Assembly: GCA_030606845.1 (NCBI GenBank)
Contig: JAUWFP010000005.1
Location: forward strand, 1 to 24,724
Direction: 5' to 3'
Length of the DNA stretch: 24,724 bases
DNA from: Anaerolineales bacterium
Lineage (GTDB): Bacteria; Chloroflexota; Anaerolineae; Anaerolineales; E44-bin32
The notes below the pieces were generated by a model that was given only the letters and a program-made list of their open reading frames with translations, was not told the origin of the DNA and ran no database searches. Shown here in pieces: positions 6,107 through 13,940 of the stretch. Both the position numbers and the translations under genes were made by a program. The first letter of the stretch is position 1; every line of letters begins with the position of its first letter.

Positions 6107-8599
6107 GTGGCTGACAAGATGGAACGCTTCACGCAACGGGCACGACGAGTATTAAGTTTGGCCCATGAAGAAGCGGAAAGGTTGCACCATAACTACATAG
6201 GTACCGAACATCTCCTCATGGGCTTAATGCGCGAGGAAGGTGGTGTTGCTGGACGGGTTTTACGCGAACTGGGCCTGGAAACCGACCGGGTGAAGGAGAT
6301 GGTGGAGCGACTAACAGGTGTCGGCCGCCATACATCAGGCAGGATTGAACTAGCTCCAGCTACTGAACAGGTGCTGCAAGTAGCGATCGAAGAAGCGCGA
6401 CGGATGGGGCACCACTATATTGGCACTGAGCACCTGCTCCTCGGGATGGTCCGTCAGGGTGAGGGGGTTGGCATCGAGGTATTGCGGCGGCTTGGAATCA
6501 CGCCTGAGCAAATCCGACGCCAGACTCGTCGAATACTTCAGGAGAGTTCATCGCGCCGGTCCGCACAGAGGGAGCGATCGAAAAAGACAGAAACAGAACC
6601 AAAGACTCCCCTTGTAGATCAACTGGCAACAAACCTGACTGAGTTGGCTGAAGAGTCTAAGCTCGATCCCGTTATTGGCCGCGATATGGAAATTGAGCGG
6701 GTGATACAAATCCTTGCTCGCAGAACTAAAAACAATCCGGCTCTGATTGGCGAACCGGGTGTCGGCAAGACAGCGATTGTAGAGGGTTTAGCGCAGCGGA
6801 TCGTTGCTGGCGAGACCCCCGGCCCACTGCTCGGCAAACGCGTCCTACAACTCGACGTCGGCTCTCTTGTTGCGGGGACGATGTACCGCGGTCAGTTTGA
6901 AGAGCGTCTTAAGCGCGTTATTGACGAGTTGAAATCATCTGAGGCGATTCTCTTCATCGATGAGGTGCATATGCTTGTCGGTGCAGGTTCCGCAGGGTCA
7001 TCCGTCGATGCCGCTAATATTCTAAAACCAGCGCTCTCCCGCGGCGAATTACAGGTGATTGGGGCGACTACTCTAGATGAGTATCGGAAACATATTGAGA
7101 ATGATGCTGCTTTAGAGCGACGCTTCCAGCCGGTGATGGTGGAAGAACCGACGATCGAGGAGACGATCAGTATATTGCGTGGCGTTCGCAAACCTTACGA
7201 AGACCATCACAAGCTTATCATCACCGATGAGGCGCTAGAATCTGCTGCCCATCTCTCCGCTCGTTACGTATCTGACCGCTTCCTCCCTGATAAAGCTATC
7301 GATTTGATCGACGAATCCGCGTCACGCGTGAGGATGTATAAGAGCCCAGAGGCAGTCTCGCTGCGAGAGATCATTAAGAACCTGCGCGAGACGCGTGAGG
7401 CGCATGCCCTTGCAGTGGACGAGGCGCGCCAGGAAGATGCGCAAGAATTGGTCGAACGTGAAGCGAGGCTTGAAGAGGAGCTGGCATTACTACGGACCGC
7501 CTGGGATCGCAGCGAGAGCGGGCCGCGCGTGACGAAGGAAGATATCGCCGAAGTGGTCTCAATGTGGACGGGTGTTCCTGTGATGCAGATCGAGGAGGCG
7601 GAATCCGAGCGATTGCTGCAAATGGAGGAAGCTCTCCATGAGCGCATCATAGGGCAGGATGAGGCGATCAGTGCAATCTCAAAAGCGGTACGCCGATCTC
7701 GGGCTGGCTTAAAGGATCCCAAGCGACCGATTGGATCTTTCGTCTTCTTGGGTCCAACTGGTGTGGGTAAAACCGAGCTGACCAAAGCGTTGGCGGAATT
7801 CATGTTTGGCACCGAAGATGCGCTCATCCAGATCGACATGTCGGAGTTGATGGAGCGCCACTCAGTGAGTCGACTCGTCGGCGCGCCGCCAGGCTATATT
7901 GGCTACGATGACGCCGGGCAATTAACCGAGGCAATACGGCGAAGACCTTACTCCATCGTTGTTTTTGATGAGGTGGAGAAAGCGCACCAAGATGCCCATA
8001 ATATGCTCTTGCAGATTATGGAGGAGGGTCAACTCTCTGATGCCCGCGGTCGGAAGGTTGACTTCCGCAACGCCATCATCGTCATGACCTCAAACGTGGG
8101 TGCGGATTTGATCAAGCGTCAATCACAATTGGGCTTCGATCTCCCAAAGGACGAAGATGTGGAGGAGCGTCTCGCGTATGACGAGATGCACAAGAAACTA
8201 ACCGAGGCAATGAAGAAGGTGTTCCGACCGGAATTTCTAAATAGGGTCGACTCTATTATGGTCTTCCATGCCCTGAGTAGGGAGCAAATCTCGCAAATCG
8301 TAGACCTCGAGCTGGCGAAAGTATCGAAGCGTTTGGATGAGCATGAAATCAAGCTTCTTGTTACAGATGAGGCAAGGGCAGAGCTCGCTGAACTTGGGTA
8401 TGACCCGGAAATGGGTGCGAGGCCGTTACGACGGGTGATCCAAAATAAAGTTGAGGACCAGCTTTCAGATGAATTGCTGTTAGGGAAATTTGCCGCCGGT
8501 GACGAAGTCGTCGTGGATGTTGAGGAAGATGAGATTGTTCTTCGCATCGCTGCCGAGGAGCCGGAGGACGAACCTCAAACAGCCGTGGCTGCGGGGTGA
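6107..8599 (+). CDS. clpC: ClpC-type AAA+ protease ATPase
   Basis: An 830-residue Hsp100 unfoldase that feeds proteins to the ClpP peptidase. Two Clp_N repeats span residues 1-145. The first AAA+ module has Walker A GEPGVGKT (215-222) and Walker B ILFIDE (281-286). A short coiled-coil middle domain at about 410-470 is of the ClpC kind rather than the long ClpB kind. The second module has GPTGVGKT (549-556) and VFDE (about 619-622). The tripeptide LGF (675-677), the loop that docks to ClpP, confirms a protease partner and argues against ClpB. Translation starts at GTG 6107, with GGAGGA six bases upstream. The gene is alone between two terminators. No CtsR or CIRCE operator was seen upstream, and no clpP or mcsA/mcsB gene is in the window. 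Confidence 0.96.
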   Translation: MADKMERFTQRARRVLSLAHEEAERLHHNYIGTEHLLMGLMREEGGVAGRVLRELGLETDRVKEMVERLTGVGRHTSGRIELAPATEQVLQVAIEEARRMGHHYIGTEHLLLGMVRQGEGVGIEVLRRLGITPEQIRRQTRRILQESSSRRSAQRERSKKTETEPKTPLVDQLATNLTELAEESKLDPVIGRDMEIERVIQILARRTKNNPALIGEPGVGKTAIVEGLAQRIVAGETPGPLLGKRVLQLDVGSLVAGTMYRGQFEERLKRVIDELKSSEAILFIDEVHMLVGAGSAGSSVDAANILKPALSRGELQVIGATTLDEYRKHIENDAALERRFQPVMVEEPTIEETISILRGVRKPYEDHHKLIITDEALESAAHLSARYVSDRFLPDKAIDLIDESASRVRMYKSPEAVSLREIIKNLRETREAHALAVDEARQEDAQELVEREARLEEELALLRTAWDRSESGPRVTKEDIAEVVSMWTGVPVMQIEEAESERLLQMEEALHERIIGQDEAISAISKAVRRSRAGLKDPKRPIGSFVFLGPTGVGKTELTKALAEFMFGTEDALIQIDMSELMERHSVSRLVGAPPGYIGYDDAGQLTEAIRRRPYSIVVFDEVEKAHQDAHNMLLQIMEEGQLSDARGRKVDFRNAIIVMTSNVGADLIKRQSQLGFDLPKDEDVEERLAYDEMHKKLTEAMKKVFRPEFLNRVDSIMVFHALSREQISQIVDLELAKVSKRLDEHEIKLLVTDEARAELAELGYDPEMGARPLRRVIQNKVEDQLSDELLLGKFAAGDEVVVDVEEDEIVLRIAAEEPEDEPQTAVAAG

Positions 8600-8622
8600 A
8601 CGGAATTCCCTGAGAATGACCT

Positions 8623-8653
8623 AAGGGCCCGACTTCATGTCGGGCCTTTTGTT
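8623..8653 (+). terminator. Terminator of clpC
   Basis: GGCCCGAC (8626-8633) pairs with GTCGGGCC (8639-8646) around a 5-base loop. It is flanked by AA(G) and followed by TTTTGTTT, a classic rho-independent form. Confidence 0.9.
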
Positions 8654-8673
8654 TCCTGGGCGCGAGCTAACTG

Positions 8674-8679
8674 TATAAT
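8674..8679 (+). promoter_or_regulatory. Probable -10 box of radA
   Basis: A perfect TATAAT lies 18 bases before the GTG at 8698. No good -35 hexamer is seen at the right distance, where the clpC terminator T tract lies. The transcript leader would be only about 10-12 bases. Confidence 0.45.
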
Positions 8680-8697
8680 CTTGATGAGGTGGAAGTA

Positions 8698-10068
8698 GTG
8701 GCCAAATCTCGAACGCAATATATCTGTCAGGAATGTGGGCGGACGGCGCCGAAAGCTTTGGGGCGCTGCCCGCAGTGCGGCGCTTGGAGCAGCATGGTTG
8801 AAGAAATTGTGGCGCCGCCCCGGCAAAGAAAACGCGGCGCCGGGGTGCAGAGTACGAGTACCCCGAAGCGCCTGTCTGAAATAGCAGGTGATCCAGAGGA
8901 AAGGATTCCTCTGGGGATTGAGGAGTTCGCTAGAGTTCTCGGCGGCGGGATTGTCCCGGGATCGGTGGTTTTGATCGGTGGTGATCCCGGTATTGGGAAA
9001 TCGACATTGCTGCTGCAAATGGCACTGGCAATGTCTGAGCGCGAACGTGTTCTCTATGTCTCCGGTGAGGAATCAGAGCGCCAAATAAAGACGAGAGCCC
9101 ATCGACTCGCTCAATCTGAAACGCTATCCCAGGAGTTGTTCGTCCTGGCCGAGACTGATCTGCAGCTAATCATGCAGCACACCGAGCAGGTGGCCCCGAG
9201 CGCATTGGTCATTGACTCGATTCAGACGATGCGCTTCTCCGAACTTGAATCTAGCGCCGGTTCTATAACCCAGGTTAGGGAGTGTGCGGCCCAACTTCAA
9301 CGCCTGGCAAAATCTTCCGGGATTGCTGTTTTCCTCATTGGACATGTGACCAAGGAAGGAGCGATCGCTGGACCGCGCGTGATGGAACACATCGTCGACA
9401 CCGTGCTTTATCTGGAGGGCGATCCCTACCATGCCTATCGCATCCTGCGCTCGGTGAAGAACCGTTTCGGTCCGACCACCGAAGTTGGTGTTTTTGAAAT
9501 GCAGCAACACGGGTTGATTGAAGTTCCCAATCCTTCTGAGGCATTTCTCGCCGAGCGTGTTGTGAACGCCCCTGGTTCGGCCGTAGCGGTGACGATGGAG
9601 GGCACGCGCCCTCTTCTGGTCGAGATTCAAGGCCTCACCAGCAAGACATCGTTTGGACACCCCCGCCGTACAGCCAATGGTATCGACATTCAACGTTTGC
9701 TCCTCACCGTCGCCGTACTCTCAAGGAGGGTTGGCGTTCGCCTTGATGACCAGGATGTCTTTATCAATGTTGTGGGCGGGATGCACATCAGTGAGCCGGC
9801 TGCAGATCTGGCCACTGCAATAGCCATTGCCTCGTCGTTGGCAGACAAACCGGTTCCTGCAGATGTCGCCCTCATCGGTGAGGTTGGGCTCACGGGTGAG
9901 TTGAGGGCGGTAGCGCAGATCCCTGCACGCCTGCATGAGGCGGCCAAGCTTGGTTTCAAGCGGGTTGTGATTCCCAAGCAGGTGCGCGGAGAACCTCCCG
10001 CGCCTACAGGGTTGGAGATCATAGCCGCGCGTTCTGTGAGGGAAGTATCCGCGCTGTTGTTGGTGTGA
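8698..10068 (+). CDS. radA: DNA repair protein RadA
   Basis: A 456-residue RecA-like branch-migration ATPase that processes recombination intermediates. It opens with the C4 zinc finger CQECG...CPQCG. Then come Walker A GGDPGIGKST, Walker B ALVIDSIQTM, the RadA-specific motif KNRFG, and a C-terminal Lon-like domain (IDIQRLL to VGLTGELRAV) lacking protease function, as usual for RadA. The GTG at 8698 (MAKSRTQYICQECG) is preferred over the GTG at 8689, because GAGGTGG overlaps the earlier codon and because RadA proteins typically begin MAK. The gene stands alone downstream of clpC, a frequent neighbour in Gram-positive genomes. It has its own -10 box. Confidence 0.95.
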   Translation: MAKSRTQYICQECGRTAPKALGRCPQCGAWSSMVEEIVAPPRQRKRGAGVQSTSTPKRLSEIAGDPEERIPLGIEEFARVLGGGIVPGSVVLIGGDPGIGKSTLLLQMALAMSERERVLYVSGEESERQIKTRAHRLAQSETLSQELFVLAETDLQLIMQHTEQVAPSALVIDSIQTMRFSELESSAGSITQVRECAAQLQRLAKSSGIAVFLIGHVTKEGAIAGPRVMEHIVDTVLYLEGDPYHAYRILRSVKNRFGPTTEVGVFEMQQHGLIEVPNPSEAFLAERVVNAPGSAVAVTMEGTRPLLVEIQGLTSKTSFGHPRRTANGIDIQRLLLTVAVLSRRVGVRLDDQDVFINVVGGMHISEPAADLATAIAIASSLADKPVPADVALIGEVGLTGELRAVAQIPARLHEAAKLGFKRVVIPKQVRGEPPAPTGLEIIAARSVREVSALLLV

Positions 10069-10382
10069 AAATCAACGGCGCGAACCTGTAATGGGCCTAT
10101 TACGACCCCGAATTGACGCAAGAGATACCTCTCATTATCAAATTTCAATAGGTGAACCCGCAGATATCAGGTTTGTTCCATTGCCTCGCGGTGCGTCAAC
10201 CCTCATAAAGTCTTTAAGGTTAGGCGAAGCTTAGAAAACTGATGTATATCGAGTGTTTAGTGCCGCAGATGTGGGGGTCTAGTTGGCGAAGCAGTATGTA
10301 TCTACGGATGCGGATAGGGCTTACAACTTTCTGGATTTGCGAAGGGAAAATCGGAGCCGAATCTTTCTTTAACATTACGTGA

Positions 10383-10407
10383 CCTTAAAACTTTAAAAGT
10401 TTTTAGG
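10383..10407. repeat. AT-rich palindrome upstream of the dnaA promoter
   Basis: The arms 10383-10393 and 10397-10407 are inverted copies with one mismatch, around TAA. They are AT-rich and end about 20 bases before the -35 box of dnaA. An operator or an unwinding element are both possible. There is no U tract of terminator type. Confidence 0.55.
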
Positions 10408-10425
10408 TTCAGGGGGGCTTAGCTA

Positions 10426-10454
10426 TTGTAGGTCCGACCGCGATTTGCTAGAAT
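10426..10454 (+). promoter_or_regulatory. Likely dnaA promoter
   Basis: TTGTAG (10426-10431), a 17-base spacer, then TAGAAT (10449-10454). Transcription would begin near 10461, giving a leader of about 200 bases before the dnaA ATG. Confidence 0.5.
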
Positions 10455-10660
10455 CGAGTAACTGTGGGAGAGAGAAGTTTCAAAGAAAAGGAGGAGCGCA
10501 CACGGTCCTCCAAACATCGCAGTGGATCGGTAGATCGTTTCCTCAACGACCGCAGACAAACCTGCGATTTACCAACTGGGTGTAAACCCGCAAATTTGAA
10601 AATGGCAAACGCCCGACACTGGAAATGTGTGAAAATGATTCGGGCTCCTTGGAGGCGTGA

Positions 10661-11992
10661 ATGAACGCGGAGCGACACTGGCAGGCAGCGCTCGGTCAAC
10701 TGCAGATGGAGATGCCGCGAGCAGCGTACGACACCTGGGTTCGTGACGCGGAGTTTATCGCCTACGAAGATGGAAATTTCATCATCGGCGTGCAAAATGC
10801 CTACGCCCGTGATTGGCTAGAAGATCGCCTGCTATCCACCGCAAAGCGCGTTCTAACCGGAATCCTCAGCCGAACAGTTGGCGTGAAATTCATCGTCTGG
10901 CAAGGGGATTCGTCCGATGATGATCCGCTTGAACCGGCATTAGACCCCCCTGAGCTTTGTGACGATCGCGACCGGCTCGCTTCCTCGATAAGCAATCGAT
11001 ATACTTTCGAAACATTTGTAGTCGGGAAAGGCAACCGGCTGGCACACGCTGCCGCGCAGGCTGTCGCAGAAAGCCCAGCGAAAGCCTATAACCCGTTGTT
11101 CCTCTACGGTGGGGTCGGGCTCGGAAAAACACATCTACTGCACGCGATAGGGCATGAGTGTCTCGACGCGGGATTGCAGGTCCGCTACGTTTCCTCAGAG
11201 GAATTCACAAACGATCTGGTCGATGCCATTCGCTCGAGAAACACAGCGGTATTTCGCGAACGCTACCGCAGAGTTGATGTCCTTCTGATTGATGATATTC
11301 AGTTCATCGCTGGTAAGGAAGCGACCCAGGAAGAGTTCTTCCACACCTTTAACACACTCCATGGGCAGGAAAAACAAGTCGTAATTTCTTCGGACCGATC
11401 GCCGAAGGCGTTCGTGACGCTCGAAGAACGATTGCGCTCACGCTTCGAATGGGGTTTGACGGCGGATATCCATGCGCCAGATTATGAGACAAGATTGGCA
11501 ATTCTTCGATCGAGAGCGGAACGATTGGGGCGGGAAGCCCCAGACGAAATATTGAGCGAGATCGCCGAGCGTGTGCAGAGCAACATTCGCGAGCTCGAGG
11601 GCGCACTCACACGAGTTCTCGCCTACGCCGACCTTCGCTGTGAAATCTTAACCCCCAACCTCGTTGATGCGGCATTGGCAGACATGGTCGTTCACACAAG
11701 CAGCGTGACAACTGAGCAGATCATCTCCGTGGTTGCAGACCAGTTCGGGATAGAGGAGGGTCGGCTTCTAAGCCGTGAACGCTCGAGAGAAGTGGCCTTC
11801 CCGCGGCAGATTGCGATGTATCTGATGCGCGAGGAAACGAGCAGTTCCTTGCCAAAGATTGGTGAGGCTCTCGGCGGACGCGATCACACAACTGTCATGT
11901 ATGGTTGTGGGAAAATTTCCGACCAACTTGAGATCGATGATGCCTTGCGCCGGCAGGTTGTGGCTCTGCGAGACCGAATTTATTCCCACTAG
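10661..11992 (+). CDS. dnaA: Chromosomal replication initiator DnaA
   Basis: A 443-residue initiator that binds DnaA boxes and opens the origin. Domain I (residues 1-80) has the ERHWQAALGQLQ and TWVRDAEF pattern. A short linker follows. Domain III is the AAA+ module with Walker A GGVGLGKTH (from about residue 150) and Walker B LLIDDIQF. Domain IV is the helix-turn-helix with the DnaA signature GGRDHTTVMYG near residues 410-420. The linker (domain II) is short, so the protein is at the small end of the family's range. The ATG at 10661 has GGAGG about 6 bases upstream. The usual neighbour dnaN is not present: radA lies upstream, and a repeat-bearing spacer and a convergent degV gene lie downstream. 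Confidence 0.97.
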   Translation: MNAERHWQAALGQLQMEMPRAAYDTWVRDAEFIAYEDGNFIIGVQNAYARDWLEDRLLSTAKRVLTGILSRTVGVKFIVWQGDSSDDDPLEPALDPPELCDDRDRLASSISNRYTFETFVVGKGNRLAHAAAQAVAESPAKAYNPLFLYGGVGLGKTHLLHAIGHECLDAGLQVRYVSSEEFTNDLVDAIRSRNTAVFRERYRRVDVLLIDDIQFIAGKEATQEEFFHTFNTLHGQEKQVVISSDRSPKAFVTLEERLRSRFEWGLTADIHAPDYETRLAILRSRAERLGREAPDEILSEIAERVQSNIRELEGALTRVLAYADLRCEILTPNLVDAALADMVVHTSSVTTEQIISVVADQFGIEEGRLLSRERSREVAFPRQIAMYLMREETSSSLPKIGEALGGRDHTTVMYGCGKISDQLEIDDALRRQVVALRDRIYSH

Positions 11993-12459
11993 CACCACGG
12001 ATTGTCAGCATTCCCCGTATTCTCCAGACGAACCATCTGCTTCGAGCCTGTCTTCGCTCACGCGTGGAGTTTCTTGGGTGACTCCACCAATTAAATTAGG
12101 ATTTCCTCCATTTACTGTGGAAAGGTGATAATAACGCCGATTCCGCAGTTGATGGACCTTTTAAATACCGGGGTCTGCAGATGTGATGGCTCGCTTTTTC
12201 TCTTCTACCCCCTAAATCCCCCAAAGGGGGACTGTGGGGGACTCCACTCCCCCACACCCCCCGGATCAAACATCAAGCTCTCAGCTCAAACTTATTATCA
12301 AATCCAAGCAGAGTTATCGATCTCTACCTCTATGTTCTCTCCTCCAATGCGGCGCAACTCGAAACAGATTAGCAGAGCCCGCCCTTGGAAGTTGATGGAG
12401 TCGACATACCCTCAGCCAAGCTGGATGAGGGTGTTACGCTGATTTAGGCTTCTCCAGAA
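11993..12459. other. 467-base gene-free region between convergent dnaA and degV, with palindromic repeats
   Basis: No gene is supported here. GTGGAGT 12064-12070 pairs with ACTCCAC 12081-12087, without a T tract. The GC-rich repeat at 12208-12262 is described separately. ACCCTCA 12408-12414 pairs with TGAGGGT 12426-12432, just beyond the degV stop codon on the minus strand, also without a T tract. These could end transcription with Rho or act as processing sites; the sequence does not decide. Confidence 0.45.
12208..12262. repeat. GC-run palindromic repeat (REP-like)
   Basis: Runs of C and G form two consecutive hairpins. TCCCCC-AAA-GGGGGA is at 12217-12231. TGTGGGGG (12233-12240) pairs with CCCCCACA (12249-12256) around ACTCCACT. 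The motif CCCCCTAAATCCCCCAAAGG resembles dispersed intergenic repeats known from several bacterial phyla. The G runs could also form a quadruplex. Whether it recurs in this genome cannot be tested in one window. Confidence 0.6.
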
Positions 12460-13299
12460 TCAAATTGGATAGGCGAATAGGCCGATGATCCCTGGCCCGC
12501 CATGTGCAGAGAGTGAGGCGACGAGATCGCCGAAGAGAGTTTCCTGGACGTTGAATACATCCTTGGCTCTTTTGAGCACAGTAAGACCTTCCTCCCGTGC
12601 TCTTGCATGGATGACGGCCAGATTAACGGGGGCAGTGGTGCCTACGGCTTCCTCAAGACGATCGATTAGCTGGTCGAGGGATTTTCCCCGAGTGCGAACA
12701 TTACCCATTACTTCCAGGAGACCATCTTTGAGATGGATGATCGGTTTAATGCTGAGAAGGGATGCCAACGCTCCTTGCAATGTCCCAACTCGACCGCTCA
12801 TCTGCAGGTACTTCAATGTCGCCGGTGTCATAAAGAGCCTTGCCCGTTCTCGGATCGCCTCGATTCGGCTCACAACATCGGATTGAGAAACTCCGGCTTT
12901 GATGGCCCTAACTGCTTCTAATACCATCCAGCCCGTGCCCAGAGAAATGCTTTTTGAATCAAAGACGTGCACGTTTGCCTCGGGGGCTAACGACTTCGCC
13001 ATGGTTGCGGAGTTGAAGGTTCCGCTGTGTTTTCCAGTGACTGTGATCACCAGGATTGAGTGCCCTTGCTGGTGAAGTTCTTTGTAGTAGCGCCCAAACC
13101 AGGCAGGCGTGGGCTGGGAGGAAGTCGGTATGATGCCCGTCTCTTCAATCTTCTTATAGAAGAGATCGCGATTGATATCCACACCCTCTTCGAAGGTCTC
13201 GTCACCGAACTGAATCGGGATCGGGGCGATACGGATGTCATATTCATCGAGGGTCTCTTGAGATAAGTTACAAGTGCTGTCCGCAATGACTTTTAACAT
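12460..13299 (-). CDS. DegV family fatty-acid-binding protein
   Basis: A 279-residue DegV (FakB-like) protein. The family binds a fatty acid in a cleft between two domains and, with the kinase FakA, delivers fatty acids for phosphorylation; no kinase gene is in the window. The N-terminal VIADSTCNLS, the TSSQPTP motif near residue 60, the SGTFNSA motif near 90 and the C-terminal HGGPGIIG are typical. AAGGAG lies 9 bases before the ATG at 13299. The gene is the last of a minus-strand series but is separated by 151 bases from the NTF2-like gene upstream. An inverted repeat in that gap (13378-13418) suggests its own control. Confidence 0.93.
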   Translation of the reverse strand: MLKVIADSTCNLSQETLDEYDIRIAPIPIQFGDETFEEGVDINRDLFYKKIEETGIIPTSSQPTPAWFGRYYKELHQQGHSILVITVTGKHSGTFNSATMAKSLAPEANVHVFDSKSISLGTGWMVLEAVRAIKAGVSQSDVVSRIEAIRERARLFMTPATLKYLQMSGRVGTLQGALASLLSIKPIIHLKDGLLEVMGNVRTRGKSLDQLIDRLEEAVGTTAPVNLAVIHARAREEGLTVLKRAKDVFNVQETLFGDLVASLSAHGGPGIIGLFAYPI

Positions 13300-13377
13300 G
13301 AGGATTGCTCCTTCGACGAAGATACGGGATCGGGTGTTGTTGATCTGATGCGGGTGGGGAGAAGCCCGATTGGGAAT

Positions 13378-13418
13378 GGTAATGGTCTATATTGATATAT
13401 TTATTGTATATCATTACC
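13378..13418. promoter_or_regulatory. Candidate operator upstream of degV
   Basis: Two inverted repeats share their right half. GGTAATG 13378-13384 pairs with CATTACC 13412-13418, and TGATATA 13393-13399 pairs with TATATCA 13407-13413. The stretch is strongly AT-rich and lies about 80 bases before the degV start. It looks like a regulator binding site overlapping a promoter, but no hexamer pair is convincing. Confidence 0.4.
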
Positions 13419-13450
13419 TGGCTAAATGCCTAATTCAAGGTCGCCTTTGA

Positions 13451-13906
13451 TCACCCTGCAGGGGGTTGGAACGGGGCATTCCAACTCGGGGATTTATGCA
13501 CATGGACAACCTTCCAGGAACTGTCAATTTTCACAAGCACACGGCTCTCGTTGTAGCTTAGAACTTCCACTCCGCTGGCCGTTCCTTTGGAGATGAGCAG
13601 GGTGTAAGAGCAGACCGCCGACTCGCCAAAGACTTGTTCCTGGTAATTGGCCAAATCAAAGCGAACGCGTCCTTTATCCTGCGGGGAACTGCCCTTTGGC
13701 TGTGGGTCAAGCGCAAACCCGGCAGTGTCATCCCGACCGGCCTCGGTCATCATGAAGTCGTGGAACGGCAGCCCTTCGATGCGATGTGGTGTGACATACC
13801 ATTCGTAAAGGGTCAGATTCTCGTCTGTGGTTTCGCGGTAGGTGAGGCTGTCGCTCTCGAAAATGCTCTGCAAGTGGCGCTCAAGAAAAGATCGAACTTC
13901 GCTCAT
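13451..13906 (-). CDS. NTF2-like (SnoaL/DUF4440 type) protein
   Basis: A 151-residue single-domain protein of the NTF2-like superfamily. The first helix is VRSFLERHLQSIF. The last strand, WKVVHVHKSPSW, is the familiar end of SnoaL_3/DUF4440 proteins. Such small cone-shaped folds may be enzymes, ligand binders or dimer partners; the family does not fix a function. The frame stays open upstream into priA, but the ATG at 13906 is preferred: TTGGAG lies 7 bases before it, and everything upstream is antisense-like shadow of the priA end. The gene follows the priA stop codon after 34 bases, so it is probably in the priA transcript. Confidence 0.8.
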   Translation of the reverse strand: MSEVRSFLERHLQSIFESDSLTYRETTDENLTLYEWYVTPHRIEGLPFHDFMMTEAGRDDTAGFALDPQPKGSSPQDKGRVRFDLANYQEQVFGESAVCSYTLLISKGTASGVEVLSYNESRVLVKIDSSWKVVHVHKSPSWNAPFQPPAG

Positions 13907-13940
13907 GGTGGGCTCCAAGGTCTTGTTTGCGAGCAGGCTT

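Larger units (their letters stand above)
10069..10660. other. 592-base region between radA and dnaA: hairpins, no clear gene, no DnaA boxes
   Basis: No supported gene was found. Near-palindrome 10088-10103 (GTAATGGGCCTATTAC) lies just past radA. A longer imperfect palindrome, 11-base arms with one mismatch around TAA, is at 10383-10407. The dnaA promoter is at 10426-10454. The leader contains GGAGGA (10490-10495) facing TCCTCC (10506-10511), which would hide an internal Shine-Dalgarno-like sequence. I searched by eye for TTATCCACA-type boxes in both orientations and found none, so I do not call an origin. Between about 10110 and 10380 nothing stands out. Confidence 0.5.

Noticed and set aside
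7264..7839. 191-codon minus-strand frame within clpC
   Set aside because: Serine-rich antisense shadow of a clear clpC coding region.
9166..9693. 175-codon minus-strand frame within radA
   Set aside because: Antisense of conserved RadA sequence, no family resemblance.
10464..10664. 66-codon frame in the dnaA leader, overlapping the dnaA ATG in ATGA
   Set aside because: No ribosome site, a basic and unstructured composition and no recognisable family. The overlap is interesting, and leaderless translation from a start near 10461 cannot be excluded, but support is too thin.
12408..12432. Hairpin downstream of degV as a rho-independent terminator
   Set aside because: A perfect 7-bp stem, but without a T tract on the minus strand.
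12125..12442. 105-codon plus-strand frame after dnaA
   Set aside because: It translates the GC-run repeat into proline-rich sequence and has no family resemblance.
11993..12459. Origin of replication next to dnaA
   Set aside because: Only one loose match to a DnaA box (TGTGGAAAG near 12116) was found; no cluster and no clear unwinding element.
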